Source: Marinobacter sp. MDS2 (GTDB lineage: Bacteria > Pseudomonadota > Gammaproteobacteria > Pseudomonadales > Oleiphilaceae). Taken from it: a stretch of DNA of 64,000 bases. The stretch spans positions 1,054,001 through 1,118,000 of the forward strand of contig NZ_JAVAJF010000001.1 in the NCBI RefSeq assembly GCF_030718085.1, written 5' to 3'. Position 1 is the first letter of the stretch. Every line of letters begins with the position of its first letter. The translations under genes and the position numbers were made by a program. The notes under the pieces are model-generated. The model had not been told where the DNA came from. It was given only the letters and a program-made list of their open reading frames with translations, and did not search any database. Positions 46,179 through 54,011 of this stretch are shown here, piece by piece.

Positions 46179-46928
46179 TCAGAATGCGATTCGAGCGCCG
46201 ATCACGGCAAACCAGTCTTCTGTGCCACCGCCGTCCGCCTCGGCCAGGTCGGCGCTATCGCCATACTTACGCTCGTGCACCACACCCACGTAGGGTGAGA
46301 ACGCACGGTCGATCAGGTCGTAGCTGAGCCGGAGGCCGGTTTCGGTGGAAACTAATCCCTTGCCGACGCCGATCTCTTCATCCTCACTGAAAGCTACTGA
46401 GGCATCCAGCGTTGCCGCCAAAATCCAGTAGTTGGTGAACAGCAATTCGTACTCAGCGTCCAGTTCGGCTGACGTATCGCCATCCTTGCTGACATACAGA
46501 TTTGCATCGATCTCAAACCATTGGGGCGCCAGCCCGGCCACACCGAGAACCGCATACGTACGGTCCGGCCCTTCGGGCGTATCGAAACGCACGCCCGCTT
46601 TGGCGTCGAAGAATTTGGAGATAGGGATCTGGCCGACCAGCTGGTTTTCCAGCGTTTCGTAGGCCTGCTCCTCTATCTCGTACTCCCCGGTTGTGAGCAG
46701 CCGGACTTTAAAGTCGTCGGTGCCATAGAAGGCATCCGCATTCCAGACGCCCAGCTCCTCGTCATCGTCGCTGTAGCGGTACTCAAATTCCTCGAATTGA
46801 ACACCCCAGGTTGTGAGCGGCTGTTTTCGAGCGGTCGTGTCTGAGATCATTTCCTGAGCTGTCACCGCCGTTGAAACACCAATAGAGGCAAGGAAGCTGA
46901 CTGCGACAATTGATCGAATACAGCTCAT
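46179..46928 (-). CDS. copB: Copper resistance protein B, outer-membrane barrel
   Basis: 249 residues. A signal peptide to about residue 24 and then a beta-barrel of the CopB family: WGVQFEEFEYRYSDDDEELGVWNADAFYGTDDFKVRL, GLRLSYDLIDRAFSPYVGVVHERKYGDSAD. Many CopB proteins have a long Met/His-rich N-terminal segment; here it is absent. It overlaps the oxidase gene by four bases, so translation is coupled. Located in the outer membrane. Confidence 0.9.
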   Translation of the reverse strand: MSCIRSIVAVSFLASIGVSTAVTAQEMISDTTARKQPLTTWGVQFEEFEYRYSDDDEELGVWNADAFYGTDDFKVRLLTTGEYEIEEQAYETLENQLVGQIPISKFFDAKAGVRFDTPEGPDRTYAVLGVAGLAPQWFEIDANLYVSKDGDTSAELDAEYELLFTNYWILAATLDASVAFSEDEEIGVGKGLVSTETGLRLSYDLIDRAFSPYVGVVHERKYGDSADLAEADGGGTEDWFAVIGARIAF

Positions 46929-48685
46929 ACCTCACCTCCATCTTTGGCAATCACGTCTGTTTTGGCCTGCGTCGACTCTGGCCCACCTTCAACAATGACC
47001 TTGCGGAACATACCAGCGGCCGCGTGATAGGACAGGTGACAGTGGAACGCCCACTGACCGGGCTCGTCGACCTCGGTTTCCATGTAAACCGTGGTGCCTG
47101 GCTGCACACTGACCGTGTGCTTGATCGGGTTCCATTGGTCTGCACCAACATCGAGAATGGACCACATACCGTGCAGGTGCATGGGGTGAGTCATCATGGT
47201 CTCGTTCACGAATTTGAAGCGAACTCGCTCACCGTATTTGAGACGAATTGGGTCTGCGTCTTCGTACTTGACGCCATTAATGCTCCAGGTATAACGCTCC
47301 ATATTGCCGGTCAAACGAAGCTCAATTTCCCGGGTCGGTTCGCGGTCTTCATACAACGGGTCCTGAGCCTTCAGGTCAGCGTAGGACAAGAACTTACCGC
47401 CATTGGCTGCGGTAGGTACGAGGCCACTACCCTTGGCGTAGAAGGGATCGCTTGGACCTTCTTTTTTACCCATCGCCATGGAACCGTGATCCATGCCTTC
47501 CATGTCGGAATGATCCATTCCTTGCATATTCGAGTGATCCATTCCCTCCATCGAAGAATGGTCCATTCCGCCCATCCCTTCTGAGCTGCTCATATCCATG
47601 TCGCCATGATCCATTCCGGCCATGCTGCCATGGTCCATGCCATGCATACCGCTCATGTCGGCCATGGTCAGGCGGGCCGGTTCACGCAGTTGCGGGACGG
47701 CTGCTTCCATGCCCTCTTCTGGGGCCAGTGTCGCTCTGGCATAGCCCGAACGCCCCATGGATTCGGCAAATATGGTGTAGGCCTGCTCATCTTTCGGTCG
47801 GACGATCACATCGTAGGTTTCCGCCACACCAATCCGGAATTCATCCACACTAACCGGCTGAACGTTGTTGCCATCAGCCTGCACAACAGTCATGTCCAGA
47901 CCTGGAATCCGGATGTCGAAGTAGGTCATGGCCGAGGAATTGATAAAACGCAACCGAATGCGCTCGCCTGGTTCAAAGAGTCCCGTCCAGTTTTGGTCCG
48001 GCCCTTTGCCGTTGATCAGGCCCGTAAAGCCCTGCAAGTCCTCAACGTCCGCCTTCATCATCCGCATACCACCCCAGGCCATACGGTCACTGACGGTGTT
48101 CATCAGACCATTTTTTGAAACGTCCGAGAAAAACTCGCCAACGGTTTGCTGCTCGCGGTTGTAGTAATCCGGCATCATTTTCAGGTTGCGCATGATGCGG
48201 TCACCGGAATGGGGGTGTTTGTCGGTGAGCTGCACCACGTATTCCCGATCGTAGCGAAACGGCTCACGACCTTCAGGCTCAATAACAATAGAACCATAAG
48301 CGCCATCTGGCTCCTGGAAGCCTGAATGGCTGTGGAACCAGTAGGTGCCCGCCTGTTGGATTGGGAATTCGTAGGTGAAGGTTTCACCCGGTTTGATACC
48401 TGGGAAGCTGATTCCGGGCACGCCGTCCTGATCAAAAGGAAGGATCAAACCATGCCAGTGAATGGACGTCATCTCATCCAGGTTGTTGGTCACGTTGATC
48501 TTGACGTTTTCGCCTTCCTTGAAGCGCATCACTGGCCCGGGGGATTTCCCGTTGTATCCAATGCCTTCCTTCACGAAATCGCCGGTATCAATTTTTACCC
48601 GGTCGACCGTAAGGTCGTATTCGCCGGCCAGAACCATGGCTGGCATCAGCAGGCTCAAAAGCCCTGTCAAAAAGCGTGGTTTCAT
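46925..48685 (-). CDS. Multicopper oxidase of the copper-resistance type
   Basis: 586 residues, usually also named CopA. The T1/T2/T3 copper ligands are intact: HWHG (76-79), HSH (118-120), HPMHLHG (500-506), HCHLSYHAAAGM (548-559). Residues 341-405 hold about eight MDH/GM-type Met-His repeats (GMDHSSM, GMDHSNM and so on) that bind excess copper. The signal MKPRFLTGLLSLLMPAMVLA looks Sec-type and lacks the usual twin-arginine. It oxidises periplasmic Cu(I). Confidence 0.95.
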   Translation of the reverse strand: MKPRFLTGLLSLLMPAMVLAGEYDLTVDRVKIDTGDFVKEGIGYNGKSPGPVMRFKEGENVKINVTNNLDEMTSIHWHGLILPFDQDGVPGISFPGIKPGETFTYEFPIQQAGTYWFHSHSGFQEPDGAYGSIVIEPEGREPFRYDREYVVQLTDKHPHSGDRIMRNLKMMPDYYNREQQTVGEFFSDVSKNGLMNTVSDRMAWGGMRMMKADVEDLQGFTGLINGKGPDQNWTGLFEPGERIRLRFINSSAMTYFDIRIPGLDMTVVQADGNNVQPVSVDEFRIGVAETYDVIVRPKDEQAYTIFAESMGRSGYARATLAPEEGMEAAVPQLREPARLTMADMSGMHGMDHGSMAGMDHGDMDMSSSEGMGGMDHSSMEGMDHSNMQGMDHSDMEGMDHGSMAMGKKEGPSDPFYAKGSGLVPTAANGGKFLSYADLKAQDPLYEDREPTREIELRLTGNMERYTWSINGVKYEDADPIRLKYGERVRFKFVNETMMTHPMHLHGMWSILDVGADQWNPIKHTVSVQPGTTVYMETEVDEPGQWAFHCHLSYHAAAGMFRKVIVEGGPESTQAKTDVIAKDGGEV

Positions 48686-48769
48686 CTGTGTTGCTCCGAA
48701 CTACACGTCATTGAAGCCGGGCCGAGAAACGTGTCTCAGCCCCGCGCTCGCGGACCTCAGTTAAGCGAG

Positions 48770-49303
48770 TTACTCGAAATTGACCTCACCGTACATCCCG
48801 GCCTGATAGTGGCCCGGCACGTTGCAGGCAAATTCGATATTGCCTTTATCAGAGAACTTCCATACCACTTCTTTACTTTGGCCCGGTTCCAGCAACACGC
48901 TGTTCGGGTCGTCATGCTTCATGGAATGGCCATTCCCCATATCCATATTCATCATGTCGTGGTTCAGCTTGCCGCCCTGGATGACGCCATGCTCAACCAT
49001 CATCATCATTTCCTCTTGATGAGCTTCGTGCATGTCGGGAGTGCCAACATTGAACTCATGGACGAGGTTTCCCTTGTTCTCCACCACGAAGCGAACGGTT
49101 TCACCCGGCTTTACACTGATTTCTTCGGGTTCGTAGTAGTTGTCGTACATCTCGACAGTTACGGTTCGGCTGGCCTCCGACGCTTTGCCAGGTTCACCGC
49201 TTGTAGCGCCGTGCCCGTGGCCACCGTCATGGGCGCCAGCCGCAAACGCTGTTGCCGACATTGAAAGCGCCATACCCGCTACGAATAGTTTTGATGCATT
49301 CAT
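48770..49303 (-). CDS. Exported cupredoxin
   Basis: Start at 49303 (MNASKLFVAGMALSMS); 177 residues with a signal peptide to about residue 21. The cupredoxin fold shows YYEPEEISVKPGETVRFVVENKGNLVHEF (first His ligand) and IEFACNVPGHYQAGM (Cys, His, Met ligands). An insert rich in Met and His (HQEEMMMMVEHG) adds possible sites. Resembles CopI-like periplasmic copper-tolerance proteins. Divergent from the two-component regulators. Confidence 0.9.
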   Translation of the reverse strand: MNASKLFVAGMALSMSATAFAAGAHDGGHGHGATSGEPGKASEASRTVTVEMYDNYYEPEEISVKPGETVRFVVENKGNLVHEFNVGTPDMHEAHQEEMMMMVEHGVIQGGKLNHDMMNMDMGNGHSMKHDDPNSVLLEPGQSKEVVWKFSDKGNIEFACNVPGHYQAGMYGEVNFE

Positions 49304-49397
49304 CTTTTTATCCTCTGTAAAATATTGCTCGAAAAACACTGCAGGATTGAGCCCCAATCTTGAACAATGTCCAGAATCGGTTGTTACCTTCTCTCAC

Positions 49398-49456
49398 TAA
49401 CCTGAATTCTTTCTGAAAAACTCGAACTATTTTCCGTTCAGGCTGAATTCAGGTTA
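49398..49456. promoter_or_regulatory. Inverted repeat in the cupredoxin/regulator divergent promoter
   Basis: TAACCTGAATTC (49398-49409) and GAATTCAGGTTA (49445-49456) are a perfect 12-bp inverted repeat with a 35-bp gap. A second CTGAA copy (TTTCTGAAA) lies between. These are candidate binding sites for the adjacent response regulator. Confidence 0.6.
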
Positions 49457-49502
49457 ATCAGTCACACTTTCGACCGCGGACCATACATAGAAGGAAAAAC
49501 TC

Positions 49503-50168
49503 ATGCGTTTACTGCTCGTCGAAGATGACCGCTTGCTTGCTGAGGGTCTGGTCAGGCAGTTGGGAAAAGCAGGTTTCAGCGTTGATACAACTCCCAGTGC
49601 CCGAGAAGCCGTCGTTCTGGGTGAGCAAGAGGATTACCGTGCTGTTGTTCTGGACCTGGGTCTACCTGATGGCAACGGGCTGGACGTATTGAGAAAGTGG
49701 CGAACGAATCACGTCAGCTGTCCGGTCTTGATTCTGACCGCGAGAGGCGATTGGCAGGATAAGGTTAACGGCTTGAAAGCCGGGGCAGACGATTACCTGG
49801 CAAAACCTTTTCAGACAGAAGAGCTAATCGCACGCCTCAACGCACTCGTGCGTCGAAGTGAAGGAAGGGTCCATACTCAGGTTAAAGCCGGCCGCTTTGA
49901 ACTGGACGAAAACCGCCAAAGCCTCAAGATGGACGACGGCGTGGAACATACACTTACCGGCACCGAATTCCGGCTGCTACGTTGTTTGATGAGCCGCCCT
50001 GGCCACGTCTTTTCCAAAGAACAACTAATGGAACAGCTTTACAACTTGAATGATAGCCCGAGTGAAAACGTCATTGAGGCGTATATTCGGAGGTTAAGGA
50101 AGCTAGTGGGCAGCGAAACCATCTCAACACGACGCGGCCAGGGGTACATTTTTAATGCGATTCCTTAA
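49503..50168 (+). CDS. OmpR/PhoB-family response regulator
   Basis: 221 residues. Receiver with D8-D9, phospho-acceptor D51 (VVLDLGLPDGNG), T/A of LTARGD, and K in LAKPF; C-terminal winged helix with LTGTEFRLLRCLMSRPGHVFSKEQLMEQLY and VIEAYIRRLRKLVGS. Likely controls the surrounding copper genes. PhoP/QseB-type ancestry fits as well as CopR. The stop overlaps the kinase start by 14 bases. Confidence 0.92.
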   Translation: MRLLLVEDDRLLAEGLVRQLGKAGFSVDTTPSAREAVVLGEQEDYRAVVLDLGLPDGNGLDVLRKWRTNHVSCPVLILTARGDWQDKVNGLKAGADDYLAKPFQTEELIARLNALVRRSEGRVHTQVKAGRFELDENRQSLKMDDGVEHTLTGTEFRLLRCLMSRPGHVFSKEQLMEQLYNLNDSPSENVIEAYIRRLRKLVGSETISTRRGQGYIFNAIP

Positions 50169-51489
50169 AAAGCCTGCGTCCGTAAAAGGAACCTTGCTTG
50201 CGCTGTTACTGCCCGCCGGAATTGGTCTAATGGGGGTAGCGTGGTTGGTCCATGGTTTGCTACTCGACCGAATGTCCCGGGAGTTCGTTGAAAGCCGACT
50301 GAAAGATGAAGTCGCTTTCCTTGAACACCAGATTCGCGACGCGAATGGTGAAGTTGACACTCTCCAGACGGGCGATTATTTCCAGGATGTTTTTCATCAT
50401 GCCTTTGCCATACATACACCCGAACAGACCATCATTTCACCCGATACTTGGGAGCCCTTGTTAACGCCTCTGATTGAAAACGAAGAAGACGGAACCGTTC
50501 GCGTAGAAGATGCCGAAACCACTGATACTCCCTTAGACATCCTCGCCTACCGAAAGTCTTTTCAGGTCGGTGAAACACCCATCGTCGTAATCGTTTCTGA
50601 AGATCTGGGTGCGCTGAAACGCAGCCAAGCTGCACTTCATGCCTGGACCGCCGTAGTATCAGTTCTGTTGATTATGCTCTTGGTCGCCGTGCTCTGGTTC
50701 GGTATCACGATGTCCATGCGACCGGTTGTCACACTCAAAGCCGCATTAAAAAGACTCCAGGACGGAGAGATCTCCCGAATCAACGTTCAGTCGCCAGAGG
50801 AGTTCCACCCGCTGGTTCTTCAACTAAATCAGTTGCTGGACTCCTTAGATCAGCGACTGGAGCGCTCCAGGGACGCTCTCGCAAACCTGTCTCATAGCGT
50901 CAAAACCCCCATCGCAGCCGTCCGGCAGATACTGGAAGACGACACACGTCCTATCGACACCAATCTAAGGCGCCAGATGGCGGAGCGATTAAGCGATATC
51001 GACAGGCAATTAGAAGCTGAAATGCGTCGAAGCCGTTTTGCAGGGCCCCAGATTGGAAAAAGCGCCTACCCCATAAAACAGGCACGAGATCTTTTGTGGA
51101 TGCTCGGTCGTTTATATCCGGAAAAGTCGTTTGAACTATCGAGTTCTCTGCCTGAAGACAGCCGATGGCCAATAGAAGAACATGATCTTAATGAAGTATT
51201 GGGCAACTTACTCGACAATGCTGGCAAATGGTCTTCGAGATGCGTAGAGCTCTCTGTCGAACAAGGCAGCGGCTTTAAGCGAATAGTTGTTGCTGATGAT
51301 GGCCCAGGGGTTAATCACAAGGATTTAGCCAGTTTGGGCCAAAGGGGTCTGCGGCTAGATGAGCAAACACCTGGGCACGGTCTCGGTCTTGCTATCGTTC
51401 GAGATATAGTGACTCGCTATGAAGGTAAAATCAGCTTTTCGACTAAGTCCTGTAGCGGTTTACGCGTTTCTATCGAATTATTAAGATAA
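50155..51489 (+). CDS. Sensor histidine kinase
   Basis: 444 residues. Two helices (about 15-35 and 160-182) bracket a periplasmic sensor domain of about 125 residues, rich in Glu/Asp (IENEEDGTVRVEDAETTDT). HAMP follows, then the phospho-acceptor H247 in LSHSVKTPIAAVRQ (PhoQ-like rather than HELRTP), N box NEVLGNLLDNAGKW, and G boxes DDGPGV, GHGLGLAIV. The acidic sensor loop suggests cation sensing. Overlaps its regulator gene. Confidence 0.9.
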   Translation: MRFLKKPASVKGTLLALLLPAGIGLMGVAWLVHGLLLDRMSREFVESRLKDEVAFLEHQIRDANGEVDTLQTGDYFQDVFHHAFAIHTPEQTIISPDTWEPLLTPLIENEEDGTVRVEDAETTDTPLDILAYRKSFQVGETPIVVIVSEDLGALKRSQAALHAWTAVVSVLLIMLLVAVLWFGITMSMRPVVTLKAALKRLQDGEISRINVQSPEEFHPLVLQLNQLLDSLDQRLERSRDALANLSHSVKTPIAAVRQILEDDTRPIDTNLRRQMAERLSDIDRQLEAEMRRSRFAGPQIGKSAYPIKQARDLLWMLGRLYPEKSFELSSSLPEDSRWPIEEHDLNEVLGNLLDNAGKWSSRCVELSVEQGSGFKRIVVADDGPGVNHKDLASLGQRGLRLDEQTPGHGLGLAIVRDIVTRYEGKISFSTKSCSGLRVSIELLR

Positions 51490-51492
51490 AAT

Positions 51493-51553
51493 CGAATGTT
51501 CGCTTTTGTTTACTAAGTTCAGTGGATGCCTTGGTCGCAAAGCGAACATTCGA
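51493..51553. repeat. 15-bp inverted repeat unit
   Basis: CGAATGTTCGCTTTT (51493-51507) and AAAAGCGAACATTCG (51539-51553) are perfect inverted repeats. The left arm continues as a 19-base exact match with 53664-53682; the right arm matches 29447-29465 with an A-run length and one base difference. Confidence 0.75.
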
Positions 51554-51680
51554 AGTGATGCCCAGAGTGCCATCTTCCAGCCGTAACAGGCCACGGATTT
51601 CGTTGCGACCGAAACCCAGCTACTGCGCCGTTTTCACAAACGTCAGCCTATCAAACTCGCCAGAAACTATGCGTCTGTTA
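51552..51680 (-). pseudogene. Remnant of a merR-type regulator gene
   Basis: Minus-strand reading gives RLTFVKTAQ, a stop (51621-51623), then LGFGRNEIRGLLRLEDGT. This matches the hinge between DNA-binding and effector domains of MerR-family regulators of heavy metals (compare the MerR pattern FVKSAQRLGFSLDEI, LLRLEDGTHC). The ends and the HTH are lost. It is a broken gene. Confidence 0.65.
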
Positions 51681-51706
51681 AATAGAGGTATTTGAAGGCT
51701 TCTCGA

Positions 51707-52174
51707 TCACTCTACCTTTAGATTCTGCTGGTATTGCAGCATTTGCTCCATCATCAGCTGCATTTGATCCATGCGCTCCTGCATCATCTGAATTTGTTTC
51801 TCGTTAGACAGACTACCACCATTCTTTGATTTACCGCCGCCGTTCATCATGTGCTGACCTCCCATCATGCCGTTTTGTCCACGCATCATGCCGGGGCCCA
51901 TCATACCGTGATGCATAAAACCCATTTGCTCTTGCATCGCCTCCCTGTGTTCTCGCATCAATCGTTGCCGTTCTTGCGGTGAAGCTTCATCAGGAATGCG
52001 TTGCATCAGCTGGTTCATGTGGGACCAGTTCTGGTGCATCTGCTGCATTTGCTCCTGATCCATCATCATGCCAGGACCATGCCCTTGCCATGAGCCTTGA
52101 TCACCATGCGCTAGTACGAATGCAGGAAAAACCAACAACGCAGCGGTTGCTGTAAGTCCTTTAAATGAAATCAT
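51707..52174 (-). CDS. Met/Gln-rich exported protein
   Basis: Start at 52174 (MISFKGLTATAALLV) after GAGGGT; 155 residues. A signal peptide to about residue 22 is followed by Met/His/Gly/Gln-rich helices (HQNWSHMNQLMQRIPDEA, MQEQMGFMHHGMMGPGMMRG, MQERMDQMQLMMEQML). About a quarter of the residues are Met or Gln. It resembles CpxP/Spy-like or copper-binding periplasmic proteins. Divergent from the HMA-CDF gene. Confidence 0.6.
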   Translation of the reverse strand: MISFKGLTATAALLVFPAFVLAHGDQGSWQGHGPGMMMDQEQMQQMHQNWSHMNQLMQRIPDEASPQERQRLMREHREAMQEQMGFMHHGMMGPGMMRGQNGMMGGQHMMNGGGKSKNGGSLSNEKQIQMMQERMDQMQLMMEQMLQYQQNLKVE

Positions 52175-52282
52175 AAAGTTTACCCTCGAAATAAAATTAG
52201 ACGTCCACACCATCGCACTTATCATTGTAGATCTTTATCCAGACAAACGCCGATTTTGACGACTACTAGTGTAGATTAGTTA

Positions 52283-52313
52283 TTGACCCTGTAGTGGCTA
52301 CAGGGTTTTAAAT
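52283..52313 (+). promoter_or_regulatory. MerR-type promoter/operator
   Basis: -35 TTGACC (52283-52288) and -10 TTAAAT (52308-52313) are 19 bp apart, the overlong spacer typical of MerR-activated promoters. The spacer holds a perfect 9-bp dyad: ACCCTGTAG and CTACAGGGT with TGG between. Its sequence resembles CadR/PbrR/ZntR operators. It drives the HMA-CDF gene. Confidence 0.85.
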
Positions 52314-52346
52314 TGCATCATTTGTACGAAAACCGGAGCCGAGAAA

Positions 52347-53243
52347 ATGAGCAAACCCTGCAATGGGCAGTGTGGTAGTGAAGACTCTGTCGTAGATGAC
52401 AAGTTTCAGGGACGCGCCACCGCCGAAACAGGTAGCCAGCTAAGCACCTACAAAATACCAAAAATGGATTGTCCCTCGGAAGAGCGAATGATTCGAATGG
52501 CACTGACTGGCGTTGAAAACATTCAGTCGCTGTCATTCGATTTATCGGGTCGTACATTGGAAATTATCCACCATGGAGAAACCGGTCCTATTACCAGCAA
52601 ACTGGAAAACCTGGGCCTGGGTGCTTCCTTGCAGCGGACAGAAGACGCCAGCGCTGAATCCGTCAGAGCGGCTGAATCTTCTAAGGCCAACGAAAGCGAA
52701 GAATCCGGCACTTTATGGATACTGCTGGCAATCAACGGCCTGATGTTTCTGGTCGAGATGACGATGGGCCTGATCGCCCAGTCCGCTGGCCTGATTGCAG
52801 ACTCGCTAGACATGCTTGCCGATGCCGCCGTCTACGGTCTCGCACTTTACGCCGTTGGGCACGGCATCAAAATGCAGGTCAGAGCGGCCCATGTGGCAGG
52901 CATCCTCCAGCTTATCCTTGCCGCTGGGGTATTGGTTGAAGTTAGCAGACGTTTTCTGTTCGGCAGTGATCCTCAGTCGTTAATGATGATGGCCGTCGCC
53001 TCTGTTGCTCTCATTGCGAATATCAGTTGCCTGCTCCTGATCGCAAAACACCGTGAAGGCGGTGCTCACATGAAAGCCAGCTGGATATTTTCAGCCAACG
53101 ACGTGGTCATCAACCTGGGGGTAATACTTGCGGGGCTGCTCGTTGCCTGGACCGGGTCCAACTACCCAGATCTGATTATTGGCGGAATTGTCGGTGGCAT
53201 CGTCTTGATGGGTGCCAAACGCATACTGGCACTGAAAGGCTGA
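52347..53243 (+). CDS. HMA-domain CDF-family metal exporter
   Basis: 298 residues. A Cys-rich start (MSKPCNGQCGS), then an HMA-like domain (TYKIPKMDCPSEERMIRMAL, residues 35-100; single Cys at 42), then the six-helix CDF domain with AGLIADSLDMLADAAVYG (metal-site D-x3-D type) and ANDVVINLGVILAG. Likely exports Cd, Zn or Pb from the cytoplasm. Its MerR-type promoter supports this. The C-terminal cytoplasmic domain of typical CDFs is missing. Confidence 0.85.
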   Translation: MSKPCNGQCGSEDSVVDDKFQGRATAETGSQLSTYKIPKMDCPSEERMIRMALTGVENIQSLSFDLSGRTLEIIHHGETGPITSKLENLGLGASLQRTEDASAESVRAAESSKANESEESGTLWILLAINGLMFLVEMTMGLIAQSAGLIADSLDMLADAAVYGLALYAVGHGIKMQVRAAHVAGILQLILAAGVLVEVSRRFLFGSDPQSLMMMAVASVALIANISCLLLIAKHREGGAHMKASWIFSANDVVINLGVILAGLLVAWTGSNYPDLIIGGIVGGIVLMGAKRILALKG

Positions 53244-53307
53244 ACCTTTCGGGGGCAGGCGGTCGATTATCGGCTTGCCGTTGCCAATCTACGGGGAGTA
53301 AACATCA

Positions 53308-53664
53308 ATGCACAGTGAACTGAAGCCATCCTATATTGCGGAGCTTGAGGCGACAGGCAGGGCGGAAGGCGCAGGCGATTTCCAGACAGCCTTCACCCAT
53401 CTGGAACGTGCCCATATCCTCAGCCAGAAATATGCTCTGGCGCACGCTGCAACCCACTTACGGATGCTCAGACTGGGTTGGCGAACAAGAGACGTTCGTG
53501 AGGTGCTGGGGCAGTTGACCCGAACCATTGCCGCCCTGGTCTTTTCCCGAATTTGGGTTCCGGTCGGAAACACCGGTCGTGCAAACGTCAGCGCGTTTGC
53601 ACCCATGCCGGTGCCCGAGGATTTGGCAGTGGTGCTTTCGGAGGCGGAGGGAAGGCGTGACTAG
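53308..53664 (+). CDS. DUF3703 protein
   Basis: 118 residues. EATGRAEGAGDFQTAFTHLERAHILSQKYALAHAATHLRML fits DUF3703, a small family that often follows metal transporters; it is TPR-like and helical at its start and has PVGNTGRANVSAFAPMPVPEDL at the end. Probably co-transcribed with the CDF gene. Unknown function. Confidence 0.85.
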   Translation: MHSELKPSYIAELEATGRAEGAGDFQTAFTHLERAHILSQKYALAHAATHLRMLRLGWRTRDVREVLGQLTRTIAALVFSRIWVPVGNTGRANVSAFAPMPVPEDLAVVLSEAEGRRD

Positions 53665-53682
53665 AATGTTCGCTTTTGTTTA
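53664..53682 (+). repeat. Short repeat GAATGTTCGCTTTTGTTTA
   Basis: An exact copy of 51494-51512, beginning at the last base of the DUF3703 stop codon. Inverted, its first half matches 29447-29465. The gap 53683-54011 contains repeat copy 3 and otherwise nothing recognised. Confidence 0.7.
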
Positions 53683-53774
53683 AAAAGACAAGCTTTCGGT
53701 CGGCCTCAAGCGGCCGCCTGTGTGACCCCAAAATAGCCAAACTGGTCAACGTATAGTTCCCATAGCACGGCTGA

Positions 53775-53893
53775 ACTCAAAGCTGACACTAACTTTACTC
53801 ACAAAAGCTGTGGATAACTGTGTTGGGAACCTAGGGTTAACCATTCATAAGCCACGTACCACAAGGGCTCGGGAAAGTTGATGCAAAAATGGA
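53775..53893 (+). repeat. 105-bp intergenic repeat, copy 3
   Basis: Closest relative of copy 2; it carries the DnaA-type nonamer TGTGGATAA at 53809-53817. It lies 118 bp before the deoxyribosyltransferase gene, in the same orientation as the two copies at 27 kb. Confidence 0.8.
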
Positions 53894-54011
53894 CGATGCA
53901 CCGCCAAATAGAAATAAAGGCCTACCTACAGCGGCGAATTACGGACCTATCCACAAAGCAGCACTGGACACGTAAACTGACCCATCAACTGCAGTAAAAG
54001 CCGAGGGTCAC

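Noticed and set aside
47452..47660. Tandem-looking DNA repeat within the oxidase gene as a CRISPR or minisatellite
   Set aside because: It encodes the in-frame Met-Asp-His repeats of the copper oxidase; units are 21-24 bp and imperfect with no spacers.
27042..53817. Perfect DnaA-box nonamers suggesting a replication origin
   Set aside because: Each lies singly within a dispersed repeat, with no cluster of boxes, no A+T-rich unwinding region and no dnaA, gidA or parAB genes nearby.
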